Below are positions 1-8,458 of a DNA stretch of 64,000 nucleotides, in pieces (position 1 is the stretch's first letter; each line of letters begins with the position of its first letter). The position numbers and the translations under genes were made by a program. The notes under the pieces are model-generated. The model had not been told where the DNA came from and ran no database searches. It worked only from the letters and a program-made list of their open reading frames with translations. The stretch comes from Gammaproteobacteria bacterium (GTDB lineage Bacteria > Pseudomonadota > Gammaproteobacteria > Berkiellales > Berkiellaceae): positions 19,039 to 83,038 of the forward strand of contig JACPOY010000022.1 in the NCBI GenBank assembly GCA_016191245.1. Direction: 5' to 3'.

Positions 1-2061
1 GCTTTCTTGAGAGCGACCATTTCCTGAGGAATCCGATAAGTCGTTACTCACTTGATCAGCAACAGATGTACTTTGGTCGTGATAGCTTCTACTATTGGCC
101 TCTGCCCCTAGATCAATCATCCCTTTTATTCCAAGTAATCCGCTGCCTCCAACCCCTACACTGCCACGTATAAATTTGGTTAAAGACTTTTGATCCCCCA
201 TTACATCGCTCTTTCCCTCTGAGTGCGCTTGTCTTGCAACCTGCTCATGCGAATTTTTTGAATATTCAGCAATTGCATTTGCTTCATTAGTACTAAAACT
301 GGTACTTGATGACATTTCCTCGCTTAAATGTTTACCAAGTACAGCCGTAGCAGCAAGAGAAGCTGATGCTCTTTCTTCAAATGAAACTTGTTGCTGGGAC
401 GCAATTTGCTGTGAAATAGCGCTTTGCTGACCCGTAATCATACGCATAGTTTCAGCTTCATTAATATGTGTTCCCATACGAGAAATAGCTCCGCTACTAT
501 CTGCGATTATTTCTCCTGATGGCGCAGAAGTATAATGAACCATATCAGTACCTTGCATTCTAAATGCGCCAGCACTGTAAGAGGCGTTTGTATCATATTT
601 ATTAGCATTTAAGTTATTAAATGAATGATTGTTAAGGTCAGTGTTCCCATAGCGTAAATTACCCGTAGTAGCCTCTTCTGCCGCAGCCATAGCTGAAGAT
701 TGATTAATACCAAATAAACTAGCAGACATATTTGCTAATACACCTGGGCCATTTTTAAATATGCTCCAGGTCAAGATTGGAATAAAAGAAGACATAAATC
801 CAGCAAAAGCAGCAATCTTCGCATTAACATCATAAATCCCAGGTAACGTATCAAGGCAAATTCCCACCCCGCCAGAAGTCGTTGCAGCCGAAACAGTGGC
901 AATTTTAGCTGCATAGCTAAAGAACACGTTCAATAAAGCAAATATCGGTCCCCAGGAATGCACCCAGAAAAGCGATTTGATATATAACAAACAGATACTG
1001 CCCCCTTGTGGTAGCAATATCAACAAAAATACGATGGGAAAAATACCATACAATAAACACTCAAAGATCGCTCGCATCAAAGGAAGCTTTTCAAGTGCGA
1101 GCTGCCCTACAATAGTATAAGAAGCATGTTGCTGAATTTTCGCGCGTGAAGCAGCAAATTGTTGTAAAGCAGCTGCTGAACCTGTTTCTGAAGCAAATGA
1201 ATCTACGCCATCTATAATTGACTGCATCATCAACTGTTGGTGCAATATTTCTTCCGCTGTTCGAGAAATCCCTAATAAATAGTTGTATGCTCCAGGTAAA
1301 TGCGATAGAAAAAGGCCACTAGCCATCTGTGAGGTGTCCGCACTTCGATAATAACGATTGCTATAGATAGATTTAACCTTGCGGATCTGTTCATCCCATT
1401 CCTTTGAGAGGGTCTGCGCACCGGTATAGCAGGTGATAATTTCATTGTTATAGGGGAAAGCATGCGCTTTTGATGCATTTTTACTCACCAATCCCCAAAT
1501 ATCATTACTTTTTTTCAAATCGTCAATTGTATACTTTTTACCCCTGATAGCTTCAAAAACAACACACTGATGAATAAAATTACGCATATTCTTTGAAAAC
1601 TTTTCATCAGCAATTGGCATAAACGCTGTTTTTTCTATCATTGTCGAAGCCATCATCATGCCAGTACGATGATATTTTACGTCGTCAGGTGATGAAAAAG
1701 CCGATTCAAAAAGTCGAGTAATTGCATCACCTATATGGCTGCTAAAATGCGCCACACTGGCAACACCAAAAGGTACATTCTTAACAATCCTTGGGGTATC
1801 ACCGTAAATTCTATCAATGATAACGACCTCCGCTTTTGGAACAAATAATAAAGAATATGCCAGGGTATAACCTAAAAACCATTTCGAGAGGATTACAACA
1901 TTACCTTTGAGAATTGAATAATAGGCCACGGCAACTACAGCAAAAAGAACCGCAAAATTTAAAATGGTGTCGTAGTCATCACTTTTAGCGATGCCTGCAA
2001 TCCCATTAAATACATTATCTAAGTAAGGGCCCGCTCCATATGTGATAATCTCAAATGTCAT
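1..2061 (-). CDS. traG: TraG, F-type mating-pair stabilisation protein (partial, C-terminus off the edge)
   Basis: An open frame runs without a stop from the ATG at 2061 to base 1, giving the first 687 residues; F TraG is about 940 residues, so the C-terminal periplasmic part lies outside the window. The N-terminal half holds several hydrophobic segments (about residues 35-90 and 340-450), as expected for the inner-membrane part that serves pilus assembly and mating-pair stabilisation. The part after residue 480 is polar, rich in Ser, Ala and Gln, and soluble-looking. It starts 7 bases after the TraH stop and is the last visible gene of the tra operon. Confidence 0.9.
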   Translation of the reverse strand, partial: MTFEIITYGAGPYLDNVFNGIAGIAKSDDYDTILNFAVLFAVVAVAYYSILKGNVVILSKWFLGYTLAYSLLFVPKAEVVIIDRIYGDTPRIVKNVPFGVASVAHFSSHIGDAITRLFESAFSSPDDVKYHRTGMMMASTMIEKTAFMPIADEKFSKNMRNFIHQCVVFEAIRGKKYTIDDLKKSNDIWGLVSKNASKAHAFPYNNEIITCYTGAQTLSKEWDEQIRKVKSIYSNRYYRSADTSQMASGLFLSHLPGAYNYLLGISRTAEEILHQQLMMQSIIDGVDSFASETGSAAALQQFAASRAKIQQHASYTIVGQLALEKLPLMRAIFECLLYGIFPIVFLLILLPQGGSICLLYIKSLFWVHSWGPIFALLNVFFSYAAKIATVSAATTSGGVGICLDTLPGIYDVNAKIAAFAGFMSSFIPILTWSIFKNGPGVLANMSASLFGINQSSAMAAAEEATTGNLRYGNTDLNNHSFNNLNANKYDTNASYSAGAFRMQGTDMVHYTSAPSGEIIADSSGAISRMGTHINEAETMRMITGQQSAISQQIASQQQVSFEERASASLAATAVLGKHLSEEMSSSTSFSTNEANAIAEYSKNSHEQVARQAHSEGKSDVMGDQKSLTKFIRGSVGVGGSGLLGIKGMIDLGAEANSRSYHDQSTSVADQVSNDLSDSSGNGRSQES

Positions 2062-2068
2062 AATGCAC

Positions 2069-3427
2069 CTACCACTGAATTACATTTGATGAATTTTTCA
2101 TGCCTGAAGCATATTGGCTTGCAATTTCTTTTTCGACATTTTTCGCTTTCTCAATCAAAGATAGAACTTGATTGGCTTGCTCTGCTGACTTTGCTCTTTC
2201 GCGATCCACCTGCTCTCTGGCTTTTTGCATCTTAACGAAAAAATCACTTCCTATTTTCCCTAAATCATGCTCAGAGCGCGATATTTCTTCAACGGCTTTG
2301 ATATTTTCAACTAAAAATGCATAAAGCAAATCAAATGCGATTAATTCACTATAATAATGGATATCCATAAGCTTAGTTGCTGGTGCATAGGTCGTGTACA
2401 CATTTAGAATTCGATAAACAGGGATTGAAGTCGTATTTAATAATGCCTTATGTGAAGGCTTAAGCTCTTCGTCGTGCTCCATTGCATAAACCATTTCATT
2501 AAGCGCTTGCGTAATTTTTACACCTAATGACTTGCTTGAACTTATTTTTAATGGTTTTAATTTAGGTCGTAAGCAACCGTTTTTCTCATAGGTATCGCAT
2601 GCATAAACTGTAGCATCTCCACCATAAACTATGGCTTGCAGTAGATTGCTATGCGTTGATAATGATGGCAAATCTAAAATGCTCAAATTGCCATGTTCAT
2701 TTCTGGAAAAAACAATCGTGCCAGATAAAGACATCATAAATTCAGCAAATTCGTTATCATTGCCGAATATCTTTGAATTTTTAATTGCTTTCCATGCCAT
2801 ATTAAGGTTAGTGATTGGATTATTAGCATTTGATTTAGATGAAGAATTACCTTTAGCACTGCAATGAACCCGAGAATTAAAGTAGGAAGATGACTCACCA
2901 TTTTGATTTGCATTAGCTCGGCATAAAACATCTTGTGTCGCTTCTGTTTGCGGCCAAATCATTCCCAATCCCATTGCAGCGGTTTCACAACTATTAATAT
3001 TGAATTGATTAATATTTTGAGCCCATTGGTTTAATTGTTCCACCTCATTTGCCAACATTGGCATTACTGTTTTTAGTCCAATGGCAAAAGCTAGCGATTG
3101 TGCGTTATTACCAATGTTGCGCATCATATTCACCAATTGGTCTGAATTAATATATGAAAAACCACCGGTAAATAGATCTATCCCTCCGCATCCTGCACTA
3201 TAATTTGGTAATTGCATTGAAACAGGATGAATAATACGAGGAGGAGTTCGAGCATAAATTGATCCCCCCGTATAATATCCTGCGCTTTGTCCTTTATAAG
3301 CATTTGGACCAGATACATTATTGATTTCAGCATAGCTATCAAAAAATTTTTCAAGCTCATGCTCTAAAGAAGCATTAGAAGCAGAACATAAGCAAACGCT
3401 AATGATTAACAGTACGTAGCGTAGCAT
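2069..3427 (-). CDS. traH: TraH, F-type pilus assembly protein
   Basis: A 452-residue protein with a signal peptide (about residues 1-19, ending near ASNAS) and the TraH family pattern: a CGGIDLFTGGFSYI block near residue 80, a second Cys-containing stretch near residue 150, and a coiled-coil-like charged C-terminus. The length matches F TraH (about 458). TraH is a periplasmic, outer-membrane-associated pilus assembly factor working with TraF, TraU, TraW and TrbC. It overlaps the end of traF by 29 bases, so the two are probably translationally coupled. Confidence 0.93.
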   Translation of the reverse strand: MLRYVLLIISVCLCSASNASLEHELEKFFDSYAEINNVSGPNAYKGQSAGYYTGGSIYARTPPRIIHPVSMQLPNYSAGCGGIDLFTGGFSYINSDQLVNMMRNIGNNAQSLAFAIGLKTVMPMLANEVEQLNQWAQNINQFNINSCETAAMGLGMIWPQTEATQDVLCRANANQNGESSSYFNSRVHCSAKGNSSSKSNANNPITNLNMAWKAIKNSKIFGNDNEFAEFMMSLSGTIVFSRNEHGNLSILDLPSLSTHSNLLQAIVYGGDATVYACDTYEKNGCLRPKLKPLKISSSKSLGVKITQALNEMVYAMEHDEELKPSHKALLNTTSIPVYRILNVYTTYAPATKLMDIHYYSELIAFDLLYAFLVENIKAVEEISRSEHDLGKIGSDFFVKMQKAREQVDRERAKSAEQANQVLSLIEKAKNVEKEIASQYASGMKNSSNVIQW

Positions 3428-4202
3428 GCTCTCTCCCCTTTAAATTTTCATAAAATAATAAGAATCTTTGTTCAAGCTCACTTCGACTAATCAAACCAAA
3501 TGCAATCGGGATTACTTCATCTTGTAACGGGGACACTGCGTAAATTGCAGGCACCTGGGTGATGCCCCATTTTTCTGCAATTCCGTTATCAGATTTAAAT
3601 ATTTTAAACTCTTTTGTTGCCTTGCCATCTAAGCTAATTGCTAGTATTTTTATTTTATATCTGTCACCAAAAGTTTTTAATATGGGCGAAAATCTTTCGC
3701 AATATGGACAATTTGACTTATAAAAGTAGAAAATTCCGTAATTTTGCGCGATATCACTGATAGCCATGTTAATTACTTGAGAATTTTCTTTTTGCTTTAC
3801 TTGCTTTGCCAGTTCGCTTGTTGGAAAACGTAAGGAGTAGTTTAACTCGGGATATTTAGCAATCACCCATTGCCATGTTTTTGAAAACTTTTCAGCCTGA
3901 TCTGTCCATAATTCTTGTGTTTTTATATATTCATATACGTTTTTTTCATTTGGTTCCAAAAGTGCTTTAGCACGTTTCGTTTCAATCTCTTTTTTAATGT
4001 TCTCTATCATTTCAAGTGGAGACAAGGTAGATAATTCTGATGTCACTTTGCTCTTGTCATCATCTTTTGATGATTCATACCAATGCCAACCATGTGCATG
4101 TGATTCATAATATCCTGCCTCAACGAAAGATGAGGCAGCAATCAGCATTACACCAAAAAGGTATAAACTAGAATTCTTGAGCAAATTTAAGATCGGGATC
4201 AT
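3399..4202 (-). CDS. traF: TraF, thioredoxin-fold pilus assembly protein
   Basis: A 267-residue protein with an N-terminal hydrophobic signal (about residues 10-30) and a C-terminal thioredoxin-like domain. The domain carries an intact CPYC redox motif near residue 165; F TraF itself lacks an active CXXC, while many relatives keep it. A cis-Pro region (QVPAIYAV) follows near residue 217. It probably helps fold the disulfide-rich TraH, TraU and TraN in the periplasm. The start overlaps the upstream 212-residue ORF by 35 bases and the end overlaps traH. Confidence 0.92.
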   Translation of the reverse strand: MIPILNLLKNSSLYLFGVMLIAASSFVEAGYYESHAHGWHWYESSKDDDKSKVTSELSTLSPLEMIENIKKEIETKRAKALLEPNEKNVYEYIKTQELWTDQAEKFSKTWQWVIAKYPELNYSLRFPTSELAKQVKQKENSQVINMAISDIAQNYGIFYFYKSNCPYCERFSPILKTFGDRYKIKILAISLDGKATKEFKIFKSDNGIAEKWGITQVPAIYAVSPLQDEVIPIAFGLISRSELEQRFLLFYENLKGREHATLRTVNH

Positions 4203-4806
4203 GGCTTCTTTTAGTCTCTTCTACAAGCCTATTTTTACCTTCAATAAGCTTCTTTTTGTCTTCACTTAAATTGACATCTTTATAAACAACAGTCGTGACA
4301 TAATACCAATTCAATGGATTAAGCTTTGAATGCCAAAGTTGCTTTGTTTGCAAATCAATCTGAGTATTTTCAGCGTCTTTAAATGTACCATATCTTACAT
4401 TATCCCAATCGTTACCATTGGTATCAGGATAACGAATAGTGGTATATTTTTTTGAAAATCCTGCACATAAACTTTTAAATAAAGGGTTTTCTTTACCCTC
4501 TTCCCAAGAGGCTGAAAATGAATCAACTTTTCCGTTGATAAAATGCATTTCTCCTTCAATAAACTTCCCATGCTTTTGCCAATCAGGAAATTGTTTAAAC
4601 GAAAGCTTAAGTAGATCTAATATATCTTTCCCATTGTCATCTTTATCAAATTTGACCGTATATTTTATTTGTGCTTGATCTAGCTTTTGTTTAACATCAT
4701 CAAAGGTAGTTTTTCCCAAATCGATGCCTATATACTCTTTACCTTGACAGTTGAAGCTCATTAAAGCCAAGGCGCTGAAAAAAAGAGCTAGTTTTGTATT
4801 CATCAT
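4168..4806 (-). CDS. Secreted protein of unknown function inside the tra operon
   Basis: A 212-residue protein with a signal peptide (about 1-22) whose cleavage region contains a Cys (FNCQG), so a lipoprotein is possible but the lipobox is poor. The mature part is mixed alpha/beta and charged, with one further Cys near residue 120. It is not recognised as a known Tra protein. It overlaps traN by 4 bases (ATGA type) and traF by 35 bases, so it is a real operon member, between genes that are neighbours in most F-type clusters. Two adjacent ATG codons could serve as start (4806 or 4803). Confidence 0.75.
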   Translation of the reverse strand: MMNTKLALFFSALALMSFNCQGKEYIGIDLGKTTFDDVKQKLDQAQIKYTVKFDKDDNGKDILDLLKLSFKQFPDWQKHGKFIEGEMHFINGKVDSFSASWEEGKENPLFKSLCAGFSKKYTTIRYPDTNGNDWDNVRYGTFKDAENTQIDLQTKQLWHSKLNPLNWYYVTTVVYKDVNLSEDKKKLIEGKNRLVEETKRSHDPDLKFAQEF

Positions 4807-6506
4807 TCATTTTCCTTAATCAACTGCGAATTAACTGCTTGGTGAATTTTTTTAGACAAATCGTGTTCATTTGGCAGTATAGTCTTGTTTCTGATCTCTT
4901 CATAAAGCTCAGAAAAATCCATTTTATTCCAATCAAGGGCCTGTAAATCTTGCGGGGTTAGCGGTAAGCATACAGGATTATCAGGCTCACCAAGCGATCT
5001 TCCCAACTGATTTATAGCACCTTGCTGGATTATTCTCGCAAGTTTAGAGGGAAAAACACAGTAACTTTTTTTCTTTTCAACACATTCACCAACTATTTTC
5101 GAATCACAATACTCCCCTACTTCAATTACACGTTTAGCCTCTTTTGCCATCCCTAATAGCTTTTCTTCTTCCTTACATGACGTTAAATGTAAATCCTGGC
5201 CCCAGCCCTTATCTTGGCAACAGTTGCTAAACCCAATGCCAAATTTACGGCAAGCCATTGCCTGTCCTTTAAAGATTTGGTTTGTATTCACATCATGCCC
5301 AGCAGCAGTAACCCCAGCTAAGTGAGATATCGCTTCCTCAAAGCTTCCAAGAGCCTCCTGTTGGGGTTTAAAGCAATCACCTTCTTTACAATAAGCCTCG
5401 ACTTGTTCTTTCTTAGCTTCACAACTTGATTCTGGGCACTTGAATGTGACCCTATGCTGGGTGCACCCCACATCATCTTCTTTAGTAATACATTCGTTTT
5501 TTACTTGCTCACAGCCATTAGCTCTTAAAATTTGGCATTGAGAAACTGATGGTGGACAATGAAACACTATCTTTCGCTTCCAACAGTCTCGTAATACTTC
5601 AACGCCGCTTATATTTTTCTTACTGGGGCCTTCAAGACAAACGCTATTTGAATTACAACCTTTTGGTGCGTTGACTTTGCTCATACAATTTTGAGTCCAA
5701 TGATCATGCAAAACTAAAGGTGGCAGGTATGTTACTTTGAATAAATGCTTTACTCCTCTATTTTTCCATTTGTTCTTCTTGTGATGAGTTTGACTAATAC
5801 TAAAGTACGTTGTTAAGCCATTTGAACATGTCGGCATTGTAGGTGCATCATAAACAACATCTTCTGTTTGGAAGCTTCCACCAATTGTCGCGTCATAAAA
5901 TGCACTATATCCTACATGCGCAAAACTAAGTCTTTGACAATCATAAGATGCTAAAGGCGGATTGCTCCAACCATGAGCACTATTGGCATCATTTTGAGCA
6001 GTCAAAATACCTTTTTTGAGATCAATATAAAATGTAGTCTTCTTTTCCGCATAGCTTGAAGCATATATTTCAAGGTCAAATGTTTCTTTGGAAGGTTGCT
6101 CAACATCAACCATCAAATATTCAATACAGCCATCCATAACTTGGGTATCTTCTATACAAGTTTCCTGATGATAAGACAGATGACAACTTAAGTTCCCTTG
6201 CTCTCTTTCCCATAATCTATCTTTATCGCCAATAACCCACGCTGGATTTTGAAATCTTTGTTGATTAACAAATTGACCTATTTCTTGGTTTTGAAATTCG
6301 GTGATACCTTTTTCAGACAATGACCTTTCATCTGGCGCTCTAAAAGGATTCTTTTCTTGCAGCTCTCTTGCATATTCTTCTGCCTGAGTGTGGTTTGATG
6401 TCAAAAATATGCCCAATTCTTCACCTGTTTTCTGAGAACTTTGCAATGCGTTTGCTTGAGTCATATTTATCATCATAATAAGTGCTACTAATATCTGTTT
6501 TTTCAT
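4803..6506 (-). CDS. traN: TraN, cysteine-rich mating-pair stabilisation protein
   Basis: A 567-residue protein with a signal peptide (about 1-20) and more than 30 cysteines spread over residues 110-530, the hallmark of the outer-membrane adhesin TraN; F TraN is about 600. The C-terminal third contains the conserved stretch with paired Cys (GFSNCCQDKGWG, near residue 430) typical of the TraN family. In F-like systems it contacts the recipient surface and stabilises mating pairs. It abuts trbC with a 1-base overlap. Confidence 0.93.
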   Translation of the reverse strand: MKKQILVALIMMINMTQANALQSSQKTGEELGIFLTSNHTQAEEYARELQEKNPFRAPDERSLSEKGITEFQNQEIGQFVNQQRFQNPAWVIGDKDRLWEREQGNLSCHLSYHQETCIEDTQVMDGCIEYLMVDVEQPSKETFDLEIYASSYAEKKTTFYIDLKKGILTAQNDANSAHGWSNPPLASYDCQRLSFAHVGYSAFYDATIGGSFQTEDVVYDAPTMPTCSNGLTTYFSISQTHHKKNKWKNRGVKHLFKVTYLPPLVLHDHWTQNCMSKVNAPKGCNSNSVCLEGPSKKNISGVEVLRDCWKRKIVFHCPPSVSQCQILRANGCEQVKNECITKEDDVGCTQHRVTFKCPESSCEAKKEQVEAYCKEGDCFKPQQEALGSFEEAISHLAGVTAAGHDVNTNQIFKGQAMACRKFGIGFSNCCQDKGWGQDLHLTSCKEEEKLLGMAKEAKRVIEVGEYCDSKIVGECVEKKKSYCVFPSKLARIIQQGAINQLGRSLGEPDNPVCLPLTPQDLQALDWNKMDFSELYEEIRNKTILPNEHDLSKKIHQAVNSQLIKENE

Positions 6507-6943
6507 TATGTAAGTTTTTCAATTACTTCTTTTGCTGATTTTGATTCAGCACGTGTTGCTACTAATTGAGCTGCTGGTAACAACCCCATATCACCATACA
6601 CAGTAATTGGCTCTTGATTATCATCAACAAAAACAACAGCGGGTACTTTTTCAATTTTATGCTTCTCAAATTCCTTTGGATCTAACAAAAACCCTTGTGA
6701 GTTGTCTTTAATGACCAACGTTGCTCTGTTAATGGTTTTCTTGAACGAGTTTTCAACAAATCCTCTTAAATATACCTGTGCATTTGCTTTTTCAGCTTGC
6801 TGTAGCCATTGCTTAATACTCATTTCTGGCATCGAAAAAGATATAAATACTTTCGTAGAATGTGCGAAACAATTGTTTGACATCAATATGATGAAAAAAA
6901 ATAACCTATAACGCACAGCAATGTCGTTTACGCCAGACCACAT
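6506..6943 (-). CDS. trbC: TrbC, F-type pilin assembly protein
   Basis: The start is set at the ATG at 6943 because a strong GGGGAGGA ribosome-binding site lies 8 bases upstream; the longer 167-residue frame from 7009 has no such site. The 145-residue product has a signal-like hydrophobic start and the TrbC family core (FISFSMPE, then RGFVENSFKKT, then VPAVVFVDD), resembling a thioredoxin-fold domain without catalytic Cys. It is periplasmic, and in F plasmids TrbC works with TraU and TraW in pilus assembly. The start lies inside the end of traU (38-base overlap). Confidence 0.9.
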   Translation of the reverse strand: MWSGVNDIAVRYRLFFFIILMSNNCFAHSTKVFISFSMPEMSIKQWLQQAEKANAQVYLRGFVENSFKKTINRATLVIKDNSQGFLLDPKEFEKHKIEKVPAVVFVDDNQEPITVYGDMGLLPAAQLVATRAESKSAKEVIEKLT

Positions 6944-7874
6944 AAGCAAAATCCTCCCCTTTGACTGGATACTCTTTCCCCGATTCCCATAAAACAGTGC
7001 TTTTTCCATATGGATGACATTGACTTGCTACCGGATAAGCCATTTGATAGCGATATTGGGATTTTTTCCAAATAGGCATTGGGTATTTACCACACAAGCC
7101 CTCTTGTCCGACGGTACCCCACAATAAGAGTTCTCTATGCATCTTATATGTCATCTTTTCAACTAAAGATGTACTCGCTGCTACGCCACCGTAATGATTT
7201 GCAGTGTACGAAGTAAATGGATAAACACTACCTTGACTGCCTGCGCACCAAAACAAAGCATCAATACCGGTATGAGCTGTTGCAGCCAAAGCATCGGCAC
7301 TGCAAGCTGCTTGTGCGGCAATATTTCCGAATAGAATAGCTTCTGGGTTCAAAACAATACTCAGCGTCTCGTTCTGCCAAGTAGGATCAAATTCTGTTAA
7401 ATACGCAACATCAAAATCTGAATTTTCGACACAGCCACCATCCACCAAGATCTCTAGTAGCTTTAACAAGGGATAATCGTACCAATGCAAATGATATTGG
7501 CTTTGTTTATTACTACCATTTAGGGATGGCCCCATTTGCCCCCCTTTCGCAGGGGCAGAAAGCTGCAATCCTCCCATGCTGACAAAACAAAGCGGTGTGC
7601 GAGTAACGTCTACAATTTGTACGGGCTCCCAAAAACCAATACTTAGACCAACGCGTGGAATGGGATTTGAACAAGTGCAAACGGGTGATTTAGGATTAGC
7701 TGTATCAGGGTTCTTCCCTTTTGAAACCGGCACATTACCTATGGTTAAAGGGAACATACATCCCCAAGCTATATCCGTAATAGGATTTAAAAACCTACCC
7801 TGACAGAACGTGCCAGCCATCCCCATTGAACAATGGCCTAAAGTTAGGATAATTACCATCAGGAAGGTACGCAT
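6906..7874 (-). CDS. traU: TraU, F-type pilus assembly protein
   Basis: A 322-residue protein, close to F TraU (330), with a signal peptide (about 1-20) and the family's many conserved Cys. Recognisable blocks are TFCQGRFLNPITDIAWGCMF after the signal, CTCSNPIPRVGLSIGFWEP near residue 90 and a C-terminal WRKRHCC tail. It is a periplasmic protein needed for DNA transfer and pilus assembly. It overlaps traW by 16 bases and trbC by 38, within the tightly packed tra operon. Confidence 0.95.
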   Translation of the reverse strand: MRTFLMVIILTLGHCSMGMAGTFCQGRFLNPITDIAWGCMFPLTIGNVPVSKGKNPDTANPKSPVCTCSNPIPRVGLSIGFWEPVQIVDVTRTPLCFVSMGGLQLSAPAKGGQMGPSLNGSNKQSQYHLHWYDYPLLKLLEILVDGGCVENSDFDVAYLTEFDPTWQNETLSIVLNPEAILFGNIAAQAACSADALAATAHTGIDALFWCAGSQGSVYPFTSYTANHYGGVAASTSLVEKMTYKMHRELLLWGTVGQEGLCGKYPMPIWKKSQYRYQMAYPVASQCHPYGKSTVLWESGKEYPVKGEDFAYVVWRKRHCCAL

Positions 7875-8458
7875 TCTTTGATCCTTAAGAATTTACCATC
7901 CTGTGAAATAACGCTTGGAACAGCTGCCAATGAAAATCGCTTTATCAACTTCCCATGCTGATCAAAATAGACCTTTCTTTGAAATTCATCTTGAATTTTT
8001 AACGGCTCTCCTTTCACTAAAATCAAAATGGCATCTTTATAATGACTTTTCACCCATTCTTTTTGTATTGAATCATCGCTATCAAAAAACACCAAAGGTT
8101 TAGTCAAGCTAACAAAATCTAATGGGTTGACATGTTGGCCTGCTTTAATGACTTCATTCTGTTGATGATCTTTTACTGAATTTTCAAAATAAACAGCTGG
8201 ATTAAATAAACGACTATTGTTTTTTGTAACAACTGGCAGCTGAGTAGCAGTTGGTCGACTGATCTTGCTCTTGGTTATCTCTAAAAATTGATTTTCCAAC
8301 CTAATTCTTTCATCTTTATTAACGCTATTAATCTTATTTTCAATTAATTTATCGGCAGGAAACTCTCTAATCGGATAAGTTTTGCCAAAAGAACCTAAAT
8401 CCAATGCATATACTGGCATGGTAAAGAAATAAAACCCTAATATAGTTTTAACGACCAT
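7859..8458 (-). CDS. traW: TraW, F-type pilus assembly protein
   Basis: A 199-residue protein with a short signal peptide (about 1-18) followed by the TraW-typical DLGSFGKTYPIRE start of the mature protein, and a C-terminal domain with FDSDDSIQKEW and VPSVISQDG. F TraW is about 210. It is periplasmic and acts with TrbC and TraU. In some F-like systems TraW and TrbC are fused, which fits their shared fold; here they are separated by traU. It overlaps traC by 11 bases. Confidence 0.92.
   Translation of the reverse strand: MVVKTILGFYFFTMPVYALDLGSFGKTYPIREFPADKLIENKINSVNKDERIRLENQFLEITKSKISRPTATQLPVVTKNNSRLFNPAVYFENSVKDHQQNEVIKAGQHVNPLDFVSLTKPLVFFDSDDSIQKEWVKSHYKDAILILVKGEPLKIQDEFQRKVYFDQHGKLIKRFSLAAVPSVISQDGKFLRIKECVPS

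Noticed and set aside
1272..1478. Open frame of 68 codons on the minus strand
   Set aside because: It is out of frame within the traG coding sequence, which runs unbroken from 2061 to 1.
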